Assembly (NCBI GenBank): GCA_023474775.1
Contig: JAMCXP010000014.1
Coordinates: 1 to 20,608, forward strand
Source: Candidatus Martarchaeota archaeon
GTDB taxonomy: Archaea > Micrarchaeota > Micrarchaeia > Norongarragalinales > UBA8480
DNA: 20,608 nucleotides
Direction of reading: 5' to 3'
The first letter of the stretch is position 1, and each line of letters begins with the position of its first letter. The notes under the pieces were generated by a model that worked only from the letters and a program-made list of their open reading frames with translations, was not told where the DNA came from and did no database searches. This document shows, piece by piece, positions 13,806 to 20,387 of this stretch. The translations under genes were made by a program, and so were the position numbers.

Positions 13806-14585
13806 TCACTTTAATATCTTTATATCAACAACAACCCTCCTCACGTTGGGAGAATAACCTCCAACCACTCTTTTGAATAAAATTTTGCATTTTACTTTTT
13901 CTTTCTTGCAAGCTCTTTTAATTGTTTCCATTACGTCCTTGAACGGCTTAAGTTTTTTCTTGTTTTCATTTCTGAATGAAGAGTGAGTGTAATAATGTAT
14001 CACACAGCCTTTTTTTGAGTTTTTAATCACGCTTGGAATAAAATCATCCGAGCCAAATGGAAGAGGTAGAAGCACTCTGTCAGCCGAAGGCCCAAGTTTT
14101 TTAATTTCCTTGAAAGCGTCTCCTAAGACACAGTTTATTTTAACTTTGTTAAGTTCGGCGTTCTCTCTCAAATATTTTAAAGCATGAGGATTCAACTCAA
14201 CTGCTGTTACATTAGCTCCATTCTTAGCGCAAATAACGGCGAATGGACCAACACCGGCGAATAAAACCAGGGTGTTTTCGTTTTTCTTAACCAACTTCCC
14301 TATTCTGGCCCTTTCAAATGAAAGTCTCGAGGAAAAATAATCCTTTTTAACGTCAACTAGAAACCTGCAGCCGTTTTCAACATGCATGGTTATGCTGTTC
14401 TTTTCGCCCGCAAGCCAGACTATTTTCCTTGTTCTGAAAACACCCGTTCTCGCACTTTTTTTCCCAAATACGGTTTTAATCCTTTTGTTTTTTTTCATTA
14501 CTTCAAGCGCTTCTGCTTTTGACTGACTTTCTATTATCGCAACGTCCCCTATAAGCTCAAAGCCAATTCTGCCAGAAGCGTTCAA
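13806..14585 (-). CDS. tRNA (guanine-N1)-methyltransferase Trm5-like, without D1 domain
   Basis: A 259-residue class I methyltransferase of the Trm5/Taw2 group, which modifies G37 of tRNA next to the anticodon. Residues 8-20 (IGFELIGDVAIIE) start the D2 domain. D-Y-F-S-S-R-L-S-F-E-R (82-92) is the family hallmark, then F-A-G-V-G-P-F (109-115) binds S-adenosylmethionine, then L-N-P-H-A, and the active-site loop reads R-V-L-L-P-L-P (170-176). Archaeal Trm5 proteins are usually about 330 residues with an N-terminal D1 domain that reads the tRNA elbow; that domain is absent here. The start is a TTG at 14585, since a stop lies six codons upstream and no ATG or GTG intervenes. A role in wybutosine synthesis (Taw2) is an alternative. 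Confidence 0.82.
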   Translation of the reverse strand: MNASGRIGFELIGDVAIIESQSKAEALEVMKKNKRIKTVFGKKSARTGVFRTRKIVWLAGEKNSITMHVENGCRFLVDVKKDYFSSRLSFERARIGKLVKKNENTLVLFAGVGPFAVICAKNGANVTAVELNPHALKYLRENAELNKVKINCVLGDAFKEIKKLGPSADRVLLPLPFGSDDFIPSVIKNSKKGCVIHYYTHSSFRNENKKKLKPFKDVMETIKRACKKEKVKCKILFKRVVGGYSPNVRRVVVDIKILK

Positions 14586-14612
14586 GGTAAGTAAGCACCG
14601 CTAACCTGGATT

Positions 14613-14861
14613 TTAAGCCTGCGCTTCTTCCTGCTGCTTTCCGACAGGTATTTCAACAAATCTTATGTTTGTGTCTCCCTCAACCGTGAAGATTACTCTT
14701 ACCACTCCTGAAACGGCGTTCACTGCGTTGAGCTTGTCCATCATGTCAAGAGTAGTATCTTCTTTGACGTCAATAGCACCTTCGAAAACCGCGTCCATTG
14801 GGTTGAACCCGTCCTTTTTAAGTCCGTCTATTATTTTTAGAACCTCGTCTTTCACTTTCAT
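14613..14861 (-). CDS. Hypothetical protein, 82 residues
   Basis: I do not recognise this protein. From the ATG at 14861 it has a helix (VKDEVLKIIDGLKKDG), a middle part with FEGAIDVKEDTTLDMMDKLNAV, and a beta-rich part (SGVVRVIFTVEGDTNIRFVEIPVG), which could be a small alpha/beta, ferredoxin-like fold. The start was chosen because GGTGAT (14866-14871) sits four bases before this ATG; two upstream start codons (14867, 14870) lie within that site. It leads a minus-strand operon with trm5 and the GlcNAc-1-P transferase, so it may be expressed with translation and glycan genes. Confidence 0.6.
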   Translation of the reverse strand: MKVKDEVLKIIDGLKKDGFNPMDAVFEGAIDVKEDTTLDMMDKLNAVNAVSGVVRVIFTVEGDTNIRFVEIPVGKQQEEAQA

Positions 14862-14893
14862 CAACATCACCTTTTTTTATTGATAAGCCACAG

Positions 14894-14904
14894 CCTAATA
14901 AATA
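14894..14904 (+). promoter_or_regulatory. TATA box for the NFACT-R gene
   Basis: CTAATAAATAC lies about 28 bases before the ATG at 14927, suggesting a leaderless transcript. Confidence 0.4.
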
Positions 14905-14926
14905 CTTTTCGCCATTATTTAATTCA

Positions 14927-15664
14927 ATGGAATTGAAAATTGATTTAAAAAAGACAATTCACGCCAACGCTGCGGCTTATTTTGAAGAGGCTAAGAAATA
15001 TGAGAAAAAGACTGAGGGAGTTAAAAAAGCTATCAATGAAACTTTAAAACAGATTGAAAACACTGCTGAAATCAAAAAACCTTCAAAGGTTGAAAGAAAA
15101 AAAACAGAATGGTTCGAACAATTTCACCATTTTTTCACTTCAAATAAAAGTCTGGTAATTTCAGGAAGAAGCGCCAGCCAGAATGAAATAATTTTTTCAA
15201 AATATTTCAACGACGAAGATATATTCTTTCATGCGGATATTCACGGAGCTAGTCTGACCGTTTTGAAATGCACAAACCCAAACGAGGCCGACCTTATTGA
15301 AGCCGCTCAGTTCGCAGCGTGTTTTTCAAGCGCCTGGAAGGCAGGGATAGGAGCAGTGAATGTATACTCTGCGAGAAAGAATCAAGTTTCTAAATATTCA
15401 CACGGAGAGTATGTAGCCAAAGGGGGTTTTATTATAAAAGGAGAGAGAAAATGGTTTAAAGGAATGGAACTTAAACTTCAGATTTACTTTGACAATGGAT
15501 TTAAAATAGCACCGGGAATAATGAAGATTGAAAAATCCATTAAAATACGCCCAGGCTCAACAAAAAGATTTGATGCTATGGCTAAAATCAAAAAAAAACT
15601 AGGTATTGAATTAAAAGGAGATTTTTCAGGTTTGCTTCCAGGAGACTGTGAGATTATTCAGTGA
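14927..15664 (+). CDS. Standalone NFACT-R domain protein (C-terminal part of RqcH/NEMF type)
   Basis: A 245-residue protein matching only the C-terminal part of the NFACT family (archaeal Tae2, bacterial RqcH, eukaryotic NEMF), which binds tRNA and stalled large ribosomal subunits. It opens with the family's pre-coiled-coil element (IDLKKTIHANAAAYFEEAKKYEKK), has a short coiled coil (about 20-60), then the NFACT-R domain with W62-F, S-L-V-I-S-G-R-S-A-S-Q-N-E (75-87), F-H-A-D-I-H-G-A (101-108), a Q-V-S-K-Y-S-H-G-E-Y stretch and GGFIIKGERKW. Full-length archaeal members are about 600-700 residues with NFACT-N and HhH domains ahead of this. Those are absent, and the upstream DNA is divergent, so it is a true short form. 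Its stop overlaps the convergent PAP2 gene by seven bases. Confidence 0.85.
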   Translation: MELKIDLKKTIHANAAAYFEEAKKYEKKTEGVKKAINETLKQIENTAEIKKPSKVERKKTEWFEQFHHFFTSNKSLVISGRSASQNEIIFSKYFNDEDIFFHADIHGASLTVLKCTNPNEADLIEAAQFAACFSSAWKAGIGAVNVYSARKNQVSKYSHGEYVAKGGFIIKGERKWFKGMELKLQIYFDNGFKIAPGIMKIEKSIKIRPGSTKRFDAMAKIKKKLGIELKGDFSGLLPGDCEIIQ

Positions 15665-16191
15665 AGCGGACGCATGAATTCAGGAAGCGCCAAAACAATC
15701 TTTTGCTCAAGCTTTTTAGGCCAGAAACGCTTCACCAAAAAGGAGGATAATAAAAAGCTTATCAAAGCAACCACAAACCCTCCTAAAACATCATAAAAAG
15801 TATGAACTCCTATATAAACTCTTGAAAACATTACTATCAATGACAACGGAGTGAAGATGAATGCTGAAGAATCGTAGAGCGATGGAAACAAAAACGCGTT
15901 TATAATCGAAGAATGCCCAGAGGGAAAGCTGTACGAAGAAGGACAGGAGAGTTTGGCGTTTAATTGAACGCAAGGCCTCGGTTCTTTTACAATGTATTTA
16001 AGAGAAGTAAATAAAATCAAACTTATTAAAATTGTAACCGCAAGCTCCCTCCATTTTTTCATGTATTTGAAGGAGAGGAAGAATAAAATTATTATAAAAA
16101 AACCATACAGGTAGTCGTTTGCTATCAAGCTGCTGACCCAAGTGAACCAAGGGTAATTAAGGCTTGCAATATAAGTTGAAATGAAATCCAT
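15658..16191 (-). CDS. PAP2-family membrane phosphatase
   Basis: A 177-residue membrane protein with the full PAP2 acid phosphatase signature: K65-x6-R72-P (KYIVKEPRP), P90-S-G-H93 and S123-R-x5-H130-x3-D134. There are about five transmembrane helices. Small enzymes of this kind remove phosphate from polyprenyl diphosphate or other lipid phosphates. Recycling of the dolichyl carrier used in N-glycosylation is an attractive role given the GlcNAc-1-P transferase nearby, but other lipid substrates are possible. It is the last gene of the rpl35ae-trm1 operon, 12 bases after trm1, and converges on the NFACT-R gene. Confidence 0.85.
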   Translation of the reverse strand: MDFISTYIASLNYPWFTWVSSLIANDYLYGFFIIILFFLSFKYMKKWRELAVTILISLILFTSLKYIVKEPRPCVQLNAKLSCPSSYSFPSGHSSIINAFLFPSLYDSSAFIFTPLSLIVMFSRVYIGVHTFYDVLGGFVVALISFLLSSFLVKRFWPKKLEQKIVLALPEFMRPLH

Positions 16192-16203
16192 AAATCTATA
16201 TAA

Positions 16204-17235
16204 TCACTTCATTAATTCTATTAATTTTTCTTCCGGAGCGTTGGTTTTAAGCCCAAGAACGTTAAAATGTGTTCTGACTGCTTTAAAACCTTTCTCTTTG
16301 ATCAAGTCTATAAAAGAGTTAAACTTTTTTACGCCTCCTTTTCCTGTTTTGCTTGCTATTTCATGAATATTATAATAAAATAAAGGCATTCCAATCTCTC
16401 CTCTAAGCAATTCAAGAAATTCAGCGTGTTTTTCCATTCCCCTCTCCAATGCCTTTGAAATCATCAAATTTATGAAGCTCTCGTCGTTGAAATCATCAAG
16501 CCACATTTTCCCTATTTTTTTTCCATCTGCCTCTGCAAACCCTATTTTTTTTAAACAATCATTAGCCTTCAAAGCGCTTTTTTCAACTTCCACAAGAACA
16601 GCAAAATAATGGGCGTGCTTGAATGAAAGCAATGGCTTGATTGAAAAATCAAAGTCCGCGCCTCTTCTTGCCACATATCCTAATAAAATTCTAAGACCCG
16701 TTTCATGGCAGAAAAAATTATCAAGCGGAAAAGCATCATAGTGCCTCAGGCATGCTTTTGGCTTTGCACCGCAAAGGTTTGCAGCGTCGGTTGATGAAAT
16801 GAAAAGAAAGCCCTTTTTTCTGAAACTTCTGAAGGCAGAATCTATGAAATGAGAGGGAGACCCAAAAGGATCTAAAACAACACAGTCGAGTTTGTGGGTT
16901 GAAAGAAAGACGTTAACATCGGCTTTTTCGATTGAAAAATCTGAAAGCCCGTTTGACTCAGCGTTTTTTTCAGCGTATTTCAAGGCGGATGGATTCAAAT
17001 CAACAAAAAAAAATTTTGACGGATATTCCTTATAAAATCTGCATCCTATCACCCCAGTTCCACACATACAGTCCGCAGTAGTTTTAGGCTTTAAGATTGA
17101 AAATGCCAATGTAAACAAATCTCTTTTGAATGTTTTGTCCTTGTTGTAGAATACAGCGGAGTCATATTTTGAATTTAGACAGTCGCTTGGCATTAAAAGT
17201 TTTACTTCTCCCTCTTTGATTTCGACTTCGTCCAT
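16204..17235 (-). CDS. trm1: tRNA (guanine26-N2)-dimethyltransferase Trm1
   Basis: A 343-residue Trm1, somewhat short for archaea (usually about 380). The enzyme dimethylates G26 at the D-arm/anticodon-arm junction of tRNA. Visible are the N-terminal substrate segment with S25-A-V-F-Y-N (compare FYNP), the S-adenosylmethionine site D55-C-M-C-G-T-G (compare DxxxGTG), V-D-L-N-P (78-82), and the catalytic D122-P-F-G-S-P127, followed by STDAANLCGAKPKACLRHY, a family hallmark. The C-terminal domain has ILLGYVARRGADFDF and the closing winged-helix-like part. The ATG directly abuts the TAA stop of rpl35ae, so the two are translationally coupled. Confidence 0.92.
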   Translation of the reverse strand: MDEVEIKEGEVKLLMPSDCLNSKYDSAVFYNKDKTFKRDLFTLAFSILKPKTTADCMCGTGVIGCRFYKEYPSKFFFVDLNPSALKYAEKNAESNGLSDFSIEKADVNVFLSTHKLDCVVLDPFGSPSHFIDSAFRSFRKKGFLFISSTDAANLCGAKPKACLRHYDAFPLDNFFCHETGLRILLGYVARRGADFDFSIKPLLSFKHAHYFAVLVEVEKSALKANDCLKKIGFAEADGKKIGKMWLDDFNDESFINLMISKALERGMEKHAEFLELLRGEIGMPLFYYNIHEIASKTGKGGVKKFNSFIDLIKEKGFKAVRTHFNVLGLKTNAPEEKLIELMK

Positions 17236-17496
17236 TTATTGTTCAATGTTTATTGAATTTCCAACTGCCTGACCTGGAAGACCTTTTTCAGTTATTATTC
17301 TTACTTCTCCTTTACCGCCGTGAGAAGCAGCTATCTTTCCCCTTATCTTTCTTCCTCCTTTACTTATCCAAACAACTTTTTTTCCAATTAGTTTTGAAGC
17401 TTCCGTTTTGGTTTTAACTCCTTCCACTTCAACTATCAAATGGTTCGTGTAAGCGCTGTGCCTGCTTCTGCGATAATTTACAATAATGCCTTTCAT
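17236..17496 (-). CDS. rpl35ae: Ribosomal protein L35Ae
   Basis: An 86-residue large-subunit protein of the archaeal/eukaryotic L35Ae family at normal length. Recognisable parts are MKGIIVNYRRSRHSAYTNHLIVEVEG, the helix with EASKLIGKKVVW, and RKIRGKIAASHGGKGEVRIITEKGLPGQAVG, the conserved basic loop and C-terminus. GGTGAT stands a few bases before the ATG and a TTTTAAAATC element (about 17531-17540) about 40 bases before it, giving a leader of about 12 bases. It is the first gene of the operon with trm1 and the PAP2 phosphatase, and is divergent from the PerR-type regulator. Confidence 0.93.
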   Translation of the reverse strand: MKGIIVNYRRSRHSAYTNHLIVEVEGVKTKTEASKLIGKKVVWISKGGRKIRGKIAASHGGKGEVRIITEKGLPGQAVGNSINIEQ

Positions 17497-17597
17497 TTTT
17501 ATATCACCATTAATTCATTGAATATAGATTTTAAAAAGCAAAATTTAAAACATTTGCTCTTTGCGGATTCTGCTTTGGTTTTGAATTTTTATAGTGA

Positions 17598-17606
17598 TTT
17601 TAAATA
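17598..17606 (+). promoter_or_regulatory. TATA box for the regulator-peroxiredoxin operon
   Basis: TTTAAATAA is centred about 25 bases before the middle of the palindrome at 17626-17645. The predicted transcription start therefore lies within the palindrome. Confidence 0.55.
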
Positions 17607-17625
17607 AAGAAAACATTATTAAATG

Positions 17626-17645
17626 TTAATAATAATTATTATTAA
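17626..17645 (+). promoter_or_regulatory. Perfect 20-base palindrome, probable PerR/Fur operator
   Basis: TTAATAATAATTATTATTAA is a perfect inverted repeat of two 10-base arms without spacer. It is A/T-only and close in style to known PerR/Fur boxes (TTATAATxATTATAA). It covers the predicted transcription start and lies 16 bases before the TTG start of the PerR-type regulator. A bound repressor would block polymerase entry, so autoregulation of the operon is the likely arrangement. Confidence 0.7.
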
Positions 17646-17660
17646 TAAGAGTTGAGTTAA

Positions 17661-18026
17661 TTGATAAAGGAAAGAAAGACAAAGCAAAAAAAAGCGATTT
17701 TAAAATATCTTGACAATAACACGTCCCACCCAACGGCTGAAGAGGTGCACGAAGCTGTTAAAAAGGAAATTTCAGGAATCAGCCTTGGAACGATATACAG
17801 GGAATTGAATAAAATGAGTGAAAAAAAACAAATAAGAAAAATAGAAGGTAAGAAAAGAAGATTTGACTACAACACTTCAAGCCACGCCCATTTTAAATGT
17901 TTAAAATGCGGTGAAATTCTCGACATTGATTATAAAATAGATTATAAAAAACAAAATGGCTTTGAAATTAAATCGCACGAATTAATGTTTAATGGAATAT
18001 GCAAAAAATGCAAAGGTGATGAATGA
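17661..18026 (+). CDS. Fur-family regulator, PerR type
   Basis: A 121-residue metal-dependent repressor. The winged helix spans about 1-70 and the dimer/metal domain 70-121. Residues aligning with the PerR regulatory metal site are all present: H23 (SHPTAEE), D69, H75 and H77 (DYNTSSHAH), and D88 (GEILD). An Asp at the last position marks peroxide sensors rather than iron sensors in Bacillus. C80-L-K-C83 and C114-K-K-C117 form the structural zinc site. The start is a TTG at 17661, directly after an in-frame TAA; no other start gives the full helix. It overlaps the peroxiredoxin gene or abuts it, which supports a peroxide-response role. Metal and sensing chemistry are inferred from residue identity only. 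Confidence 0.87.
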   Translation: MIKERKTKQKKAILKYLDNNTSHPTAEEVHEAVKKEISGISLGTIYRELNKMSEKKQIRKIEGKKRRFDYNTSSHAHFKCLKCGEILDIDYKIDYKKQNGFEIKSHELMFNGICKKCKGDE

Positions 18027-18529
18027 TGAAAGTAGGAGAAGAAGCGCCGGAATTTGAATTGGAAGGAACCAACGGAAGGTTTTCGCTTGAAAGCAAAAAG
18101 GGAAAATGGGTTGTTTTATTTTTCTACCCTCTTGATTTTACCTATGTCTGCCCAACTGAAGTCACTGCTTTTAGCAAATCTGCAAAGGAGTTTGAAAAGG
18201 AGCTTGCAGAAGTTTACGGGATAAGCGTTGATAGCGTGGCAGCGCATAAGGCGTGGATTGAAAAGCTTGGAGGGTTGAACTATCCGCTTTTAAGCGATAT
18301 TAATAAAGAAGTTTCCAGAAAGTATGGAGTTTTGATTGAAAAAGAAGGAATCGCATTAAGAGGCTTGTTCATAATAGATCCAGATGGGATTTTACAATAT
18401 ATGGTAATGCATAACAACAATGTTGGGCGAAGCGTTCAGGAGACGCTGAGGGTTTTAAAAGCTTTGAAAACCGGAGAATTATGTCCGGTTGAATGGAAAC
18501 AAGGCGATAAAACACTTGGAAAAGCCTGA
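18026..18529 (+). CDS. 2-Cys peroxiredoxin (AhpC/TSA family)
   Basis: About 167 residues from the ATG at 18026; an ATG at 18023 is also in frame but lies only two bases from the GGTGAT ribosome binding site (18015-18020). The peroxidatic cysteine is C42 in D-F-T-Y-V-C-P-T-E and the resolving cysteine C153 in G-E-L-C-P-V-E-W, so it reduces H2O2 and organic peroxides as a typical 2-Cys enzyme, with R117 in the G-R-S-V-Q-E-T-L-R region near the active site. The C-terminus is short, without the YF helix of oxidation-sensitive forms, suggesting a robust type. The reductant is not visible. It is the second gene of the PerR-type operon and should be induced by peroxide. Confidence 0.92.
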   Translation: MKVGEEAPEFELEGTNGRFSLESKKGKWVVLFFYPLDFTYVCPTEVTAFSKSAKEFEKELAEVYGISVDSVAAHKAWIEKLGGLNYPLLSDINKEVSRKYGVLIEKEGIALRGLFIIDPDGILQYMVMHNNNVGRSVQETLRVLKALKTGELCPVEWKQGDKTLGKA

Positions 18530-18586
18530 AAAAACAAATCTAAAGAATAAAAGTTACAACTAAACAGTTACTAAAAAAAACCGAAA

Positions 18587-18596
18587 GTTTTAAATA
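18587..18596 (+). promoter_or_regulatory. TATA box for the structured RNA
   Basis: GTTTTAAATA is a near-consensus archaeal TATA box about 26 bases before the first stem of the RNA candidate that starts near 18616. No open reading frame of note begins downstream, which points to a noncoding transcript. Confidence 0.55.
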
Positions 18597-18615
18597 CCTC
18601 TAAACACACAAAACG

Positions 18616-18737
18616 TATCCACTCGAATTTAGTATCGAGTGGAGTGCAGGAGAAGAATTAAGGCTTTTCACCGTATTTTAAAGGATTGCCTCCTTTGGGC
18701 TGCCTTTTATTCTCTGCACCCACTGTCTCTATTTTTT
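18616..18737 (+). ncRNA. Candidate structured noncoding RNA, about 120 bases
   Basis: A region with its own TATA box and a T-rich end (ATTTTTTG, 18731-18738). A perfect 8-bp hairpin (18619-18626 with 18635-18642) opens the predicted transcript. A closing helix pairs 18644-18649 with 18714-18719 (GTGCAG/CTGCAC). Inside it are a 5-bp stem (18660-18664 with 18702-18706) and a 6-bp hairpin (18680-18685 with 18691-18696). Bases 18638-18642 (AGTGG) can instead pair with 18720-18724 (CCACT), lengthening the closing helix at the cost of the first hairpin. It does not match a tRNA, SRP RNA, RNase P RNA or a clear H/ACA RNA (no ACA box after the stem). It may be a guide or regulatory RNA of unknown class. 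Confidence 0.5.
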
Positions 18738-18738
18738 G
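18731..18738 (+). terminator. T-run ending the RNA candidate
   Basis: ATTTTTTG follows the extended closing helix of the RNA candidate (3' arm ending at 18724) after a few bases (GTCTCT). Oligo-T alone is enough for archaeal termination; the helix before it resembles an intrinsic terminator. Confidence 0.45.
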
Positions 18739-18877
18739 TTTAATTTCATTTTTCTATTTCTTTCACCACATCACCCCCTCTTTTTTAAAAATTACAAAGA
18801 GAATGAAAATAAATTTAAGGGATTTAAAACACAAAGAAGGTCCGTCAAAAATTCCTTAAAAAAAAGACTTCATTCCT

Positions 18878-18973
18878 TCAAACATGATTTCCAACCAAAC
18901 ATGAAGGGTAAAGTTTAATGGCGTAAACTGCTCCCATGAAATAAGAACTCCACTTGCCGAGCATTTTTTCCAT
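18878..18973 (-). CDS. Possible 31-residue protein or noncoding transcript
   Basis: On the minus strand an ATG at 18973 lies about 27 bases from a TTTTTAAATT box (18996-19005), the spacing of a leaderless archaeal message. The frame gives 31 residues with a basic N-terminus and a mildly hydrophobic middle (MEKMLGKWSSYFMGAVYAIK), ending at 18878. The same DNA contains an imperfect hairpin (18900-18938, with AGTTTA/TAAACT at its centre), and eight T residues follow on this strand (about 18858-18865), so the product may be a small RNA instead. The rest of the gap (18739-18855) shows only AT-rich sequence. Confidence 0.3.
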   Translation of the reverse strand: MEKMLGKWSSYFMGAVYAIKLYPSCLVGNHV

Positions 18974-18995
18974 TGTTTAAATTAATGCACGTTAG

Positions 18996-19005
18996 AATTT
19001 AAAAA
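18996..19005 (-). promoter_or_regulatory. TATA box on the minus strand in the 18.5-19.0 kb gap
   Basis: The minus strand reads TTTTTAAATT here, followed about 27 bases later by the ATG at 18973. It lies downstream of the DUF373 gene and upstream of no large gene, so it marks a separate short transcript. Confidence 0.4.
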
Positions 19006-19062
19006 CCTTTCTTTTTTAGTTTATCACTGGATTTTAAGTACAAAAACAACTTAAAGTGCAAG

Positions 19063-20277
19063 TTAGTTAAGAATTACTTTGTCTGAAATTGAAGATATTC
19101 TGTTGATGCTGACATCAAATTTTACCCCTGAATTGTTTTGAATTATTATAAGCTGTTTTTTCTTATTCACACCCACTATTTTTCCTATTTCCGCTCCGAA
19201 CTCAGTGTAAACATTTTTACCGTCAAGAGATATTCTTCCCACAATGCTTGCCTTGAAATCCCTTGACAAAAACATTATCAGAAGCATTACGGTCGTTATC
19301 AGAAGCGAAGCTATAAGAAAATCGGCGAAAGCTATTGTTCCAATAACCCAGTCTGCAGCGTAGTCAAACAAAAGCCAAAACAGAAGTATGGCAGAAGTTA
19401 AAGTTAAATATTCTGGTAGAAGATAATGCTTTTTTTCCCCTATGATATCAAGCACTTTCCCTGCGATTATGAAGAGAATAGCTATTGGAAACAAAAGAAG
19501 GAAGCTTTTAACGAAAACCGCTATTTCAGTGGCAATGTTTGAAAATGACTGCACTGAAATGGCTGAAACTCCAAGCCAAAGCGATATTATTATCAACGGA
19601 AAGGAAACAAAATAGAATATCAAACTGGCTTTGTTTAGCGAGAATTTAAGTTCTGAAAAGCCTGAAAAAAATTTTTCCTCAATACCAAATGCTTTTATTA
19701 TTAAGTAAACTCCAAACAACCCTAATAATACTCTTAACGCTATTATCTCAGCTAGAGCATAGACAAGAAGAATCAACCCTGGAATTCCGAACACTATTCT
19801 TGCAAAGTGTGGGTCTTTTAGCTTGTCAAGAATCGTGAAATATGTCTTTTCAAGCTCTTTTGACTGTTTAACAATGACAGTTTTAACGTCTATTATATCT
19901 ATTCTTGTTTTAAGAAGTGGGAGTATTCTGTCATCACTTTCCCCGTCACTTACATACACGCAGGCCTCCGCGTGGAATGATTTTTGTACCGCTTCAAGTT
20001 GGTTTAAAACCTTCTGGTTTGCCTTAAAGCCTAGATTTTTGTCTCCTGTCAAAGTCGCAACTTCAACATCATAGTCTTTTGAAAATTGATCATAAGTCTT
20101 CACAGCCTCGAAGATAGCATTTGAATCAGTATCTTCAGGATCCGCTAGAGCGAGTTTTGAAGCCACTTCAATATTCTGCTTCCTTCCTACCACAGGCCCC
20201 TTTATTTTTGTTTTTTCATAAACGTCGTCGTCTATATCCACGTTTAAGACTAAAATTCTTTTAGGCTGTTTGGCCAT
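19063..20277 (-). CDS. DUF373 family membrane protein
   Basis: About 404 residues from the ATG at 20277 (a TTG at 20310 would add 11). The soluble N-terminal domain of about 150 residues, with KRILVLNVDIDDDVYEKT, PVVGRKQNIEVASKLALADPEDTDSNAIFEAVK and ACVYVSDGESDDRILPLL, is the hallmark of archaeal DUF373 proteins. About six transmembrane helices follow (roughly 160-340). The last 55 residues are beta-rich (GRISLDGKNVYTEFGAEIGKIVGVNKKK) and look like a small barrel. The acidic motifs in the N-domain (DIDDD, DPEDTDSN, DGESDD) could bind metal or nucleotide. The function of the family is unknown to me. Confidence 0.87.
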   Translation of the reverse strand: MAKQPKRILVLNVDIDDDVYEKTKIKGPVVGRKQNIEVASKLALADPEDTDSNAIFEAVKTYDQFSKDYDVEVATLTGDKNLGFKANQKVLNQLEAVQKSFHAEACVYVSDGESDDRILPLLKTRIDIIDVKTVIVKQSKELEKTYFTILDKLKDPHFARIVFGIPGLILLVYALAEIIALRVLLGLFGVYLIIKAFGIEEKFFSGFSELKFSLNKASLIFYFVSFPLIIISLWLGVSAISVQSFSNIATEIAVFVKSFLLLFPIAILFIIAGKVLDIIGEKKHYLLPEYLTLTSAILLFWLLFDYAADWVIGTIAFADFLIASLLITTVMLLIMFLSRDFKASIVGRISLDGKNVYTEFGAEIGKIVGVNKKKQLIIIQNNSGVKFDVSINRISSISDKVILN

Positions 20278-20355
20278 TTTTAAAACACTTTGGAAAAGGT
20301 AGAGTATCAACTAATTTAACTCTTTCGGAATTGTAAAATTAAAGAAAAGCAAAAG

Positions 20356-20366
20356 GTTTAAAATTT
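20356..20366 (+). promoter_or_regulatory. TATA box for the stomatin-like gene
   Basis: GTTTAAAATTT lies about 27 bases before the ATG at 20388, so the message is probably leaderless. Confidence 0.5.
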
Positions 20367-20387
20367 AAAAGAACAACAAGAAAATGA

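Noticed and set aside
18616..18737. tRNA, SRP RNA, RNase P RNA or H/ACA guide RNA
   Set aside because: No cloverleaf or T-loop sequence, too short for SRP or RNase P RNA, and no ACA box at the required distance after the closing stem.
18736..18918. A 60-residue plus-strand open frame
   Set aside because: Begins inside the T-rich end of the RNA candidate, has low-complexity Lys/Phe composition and no ribosome binding site.
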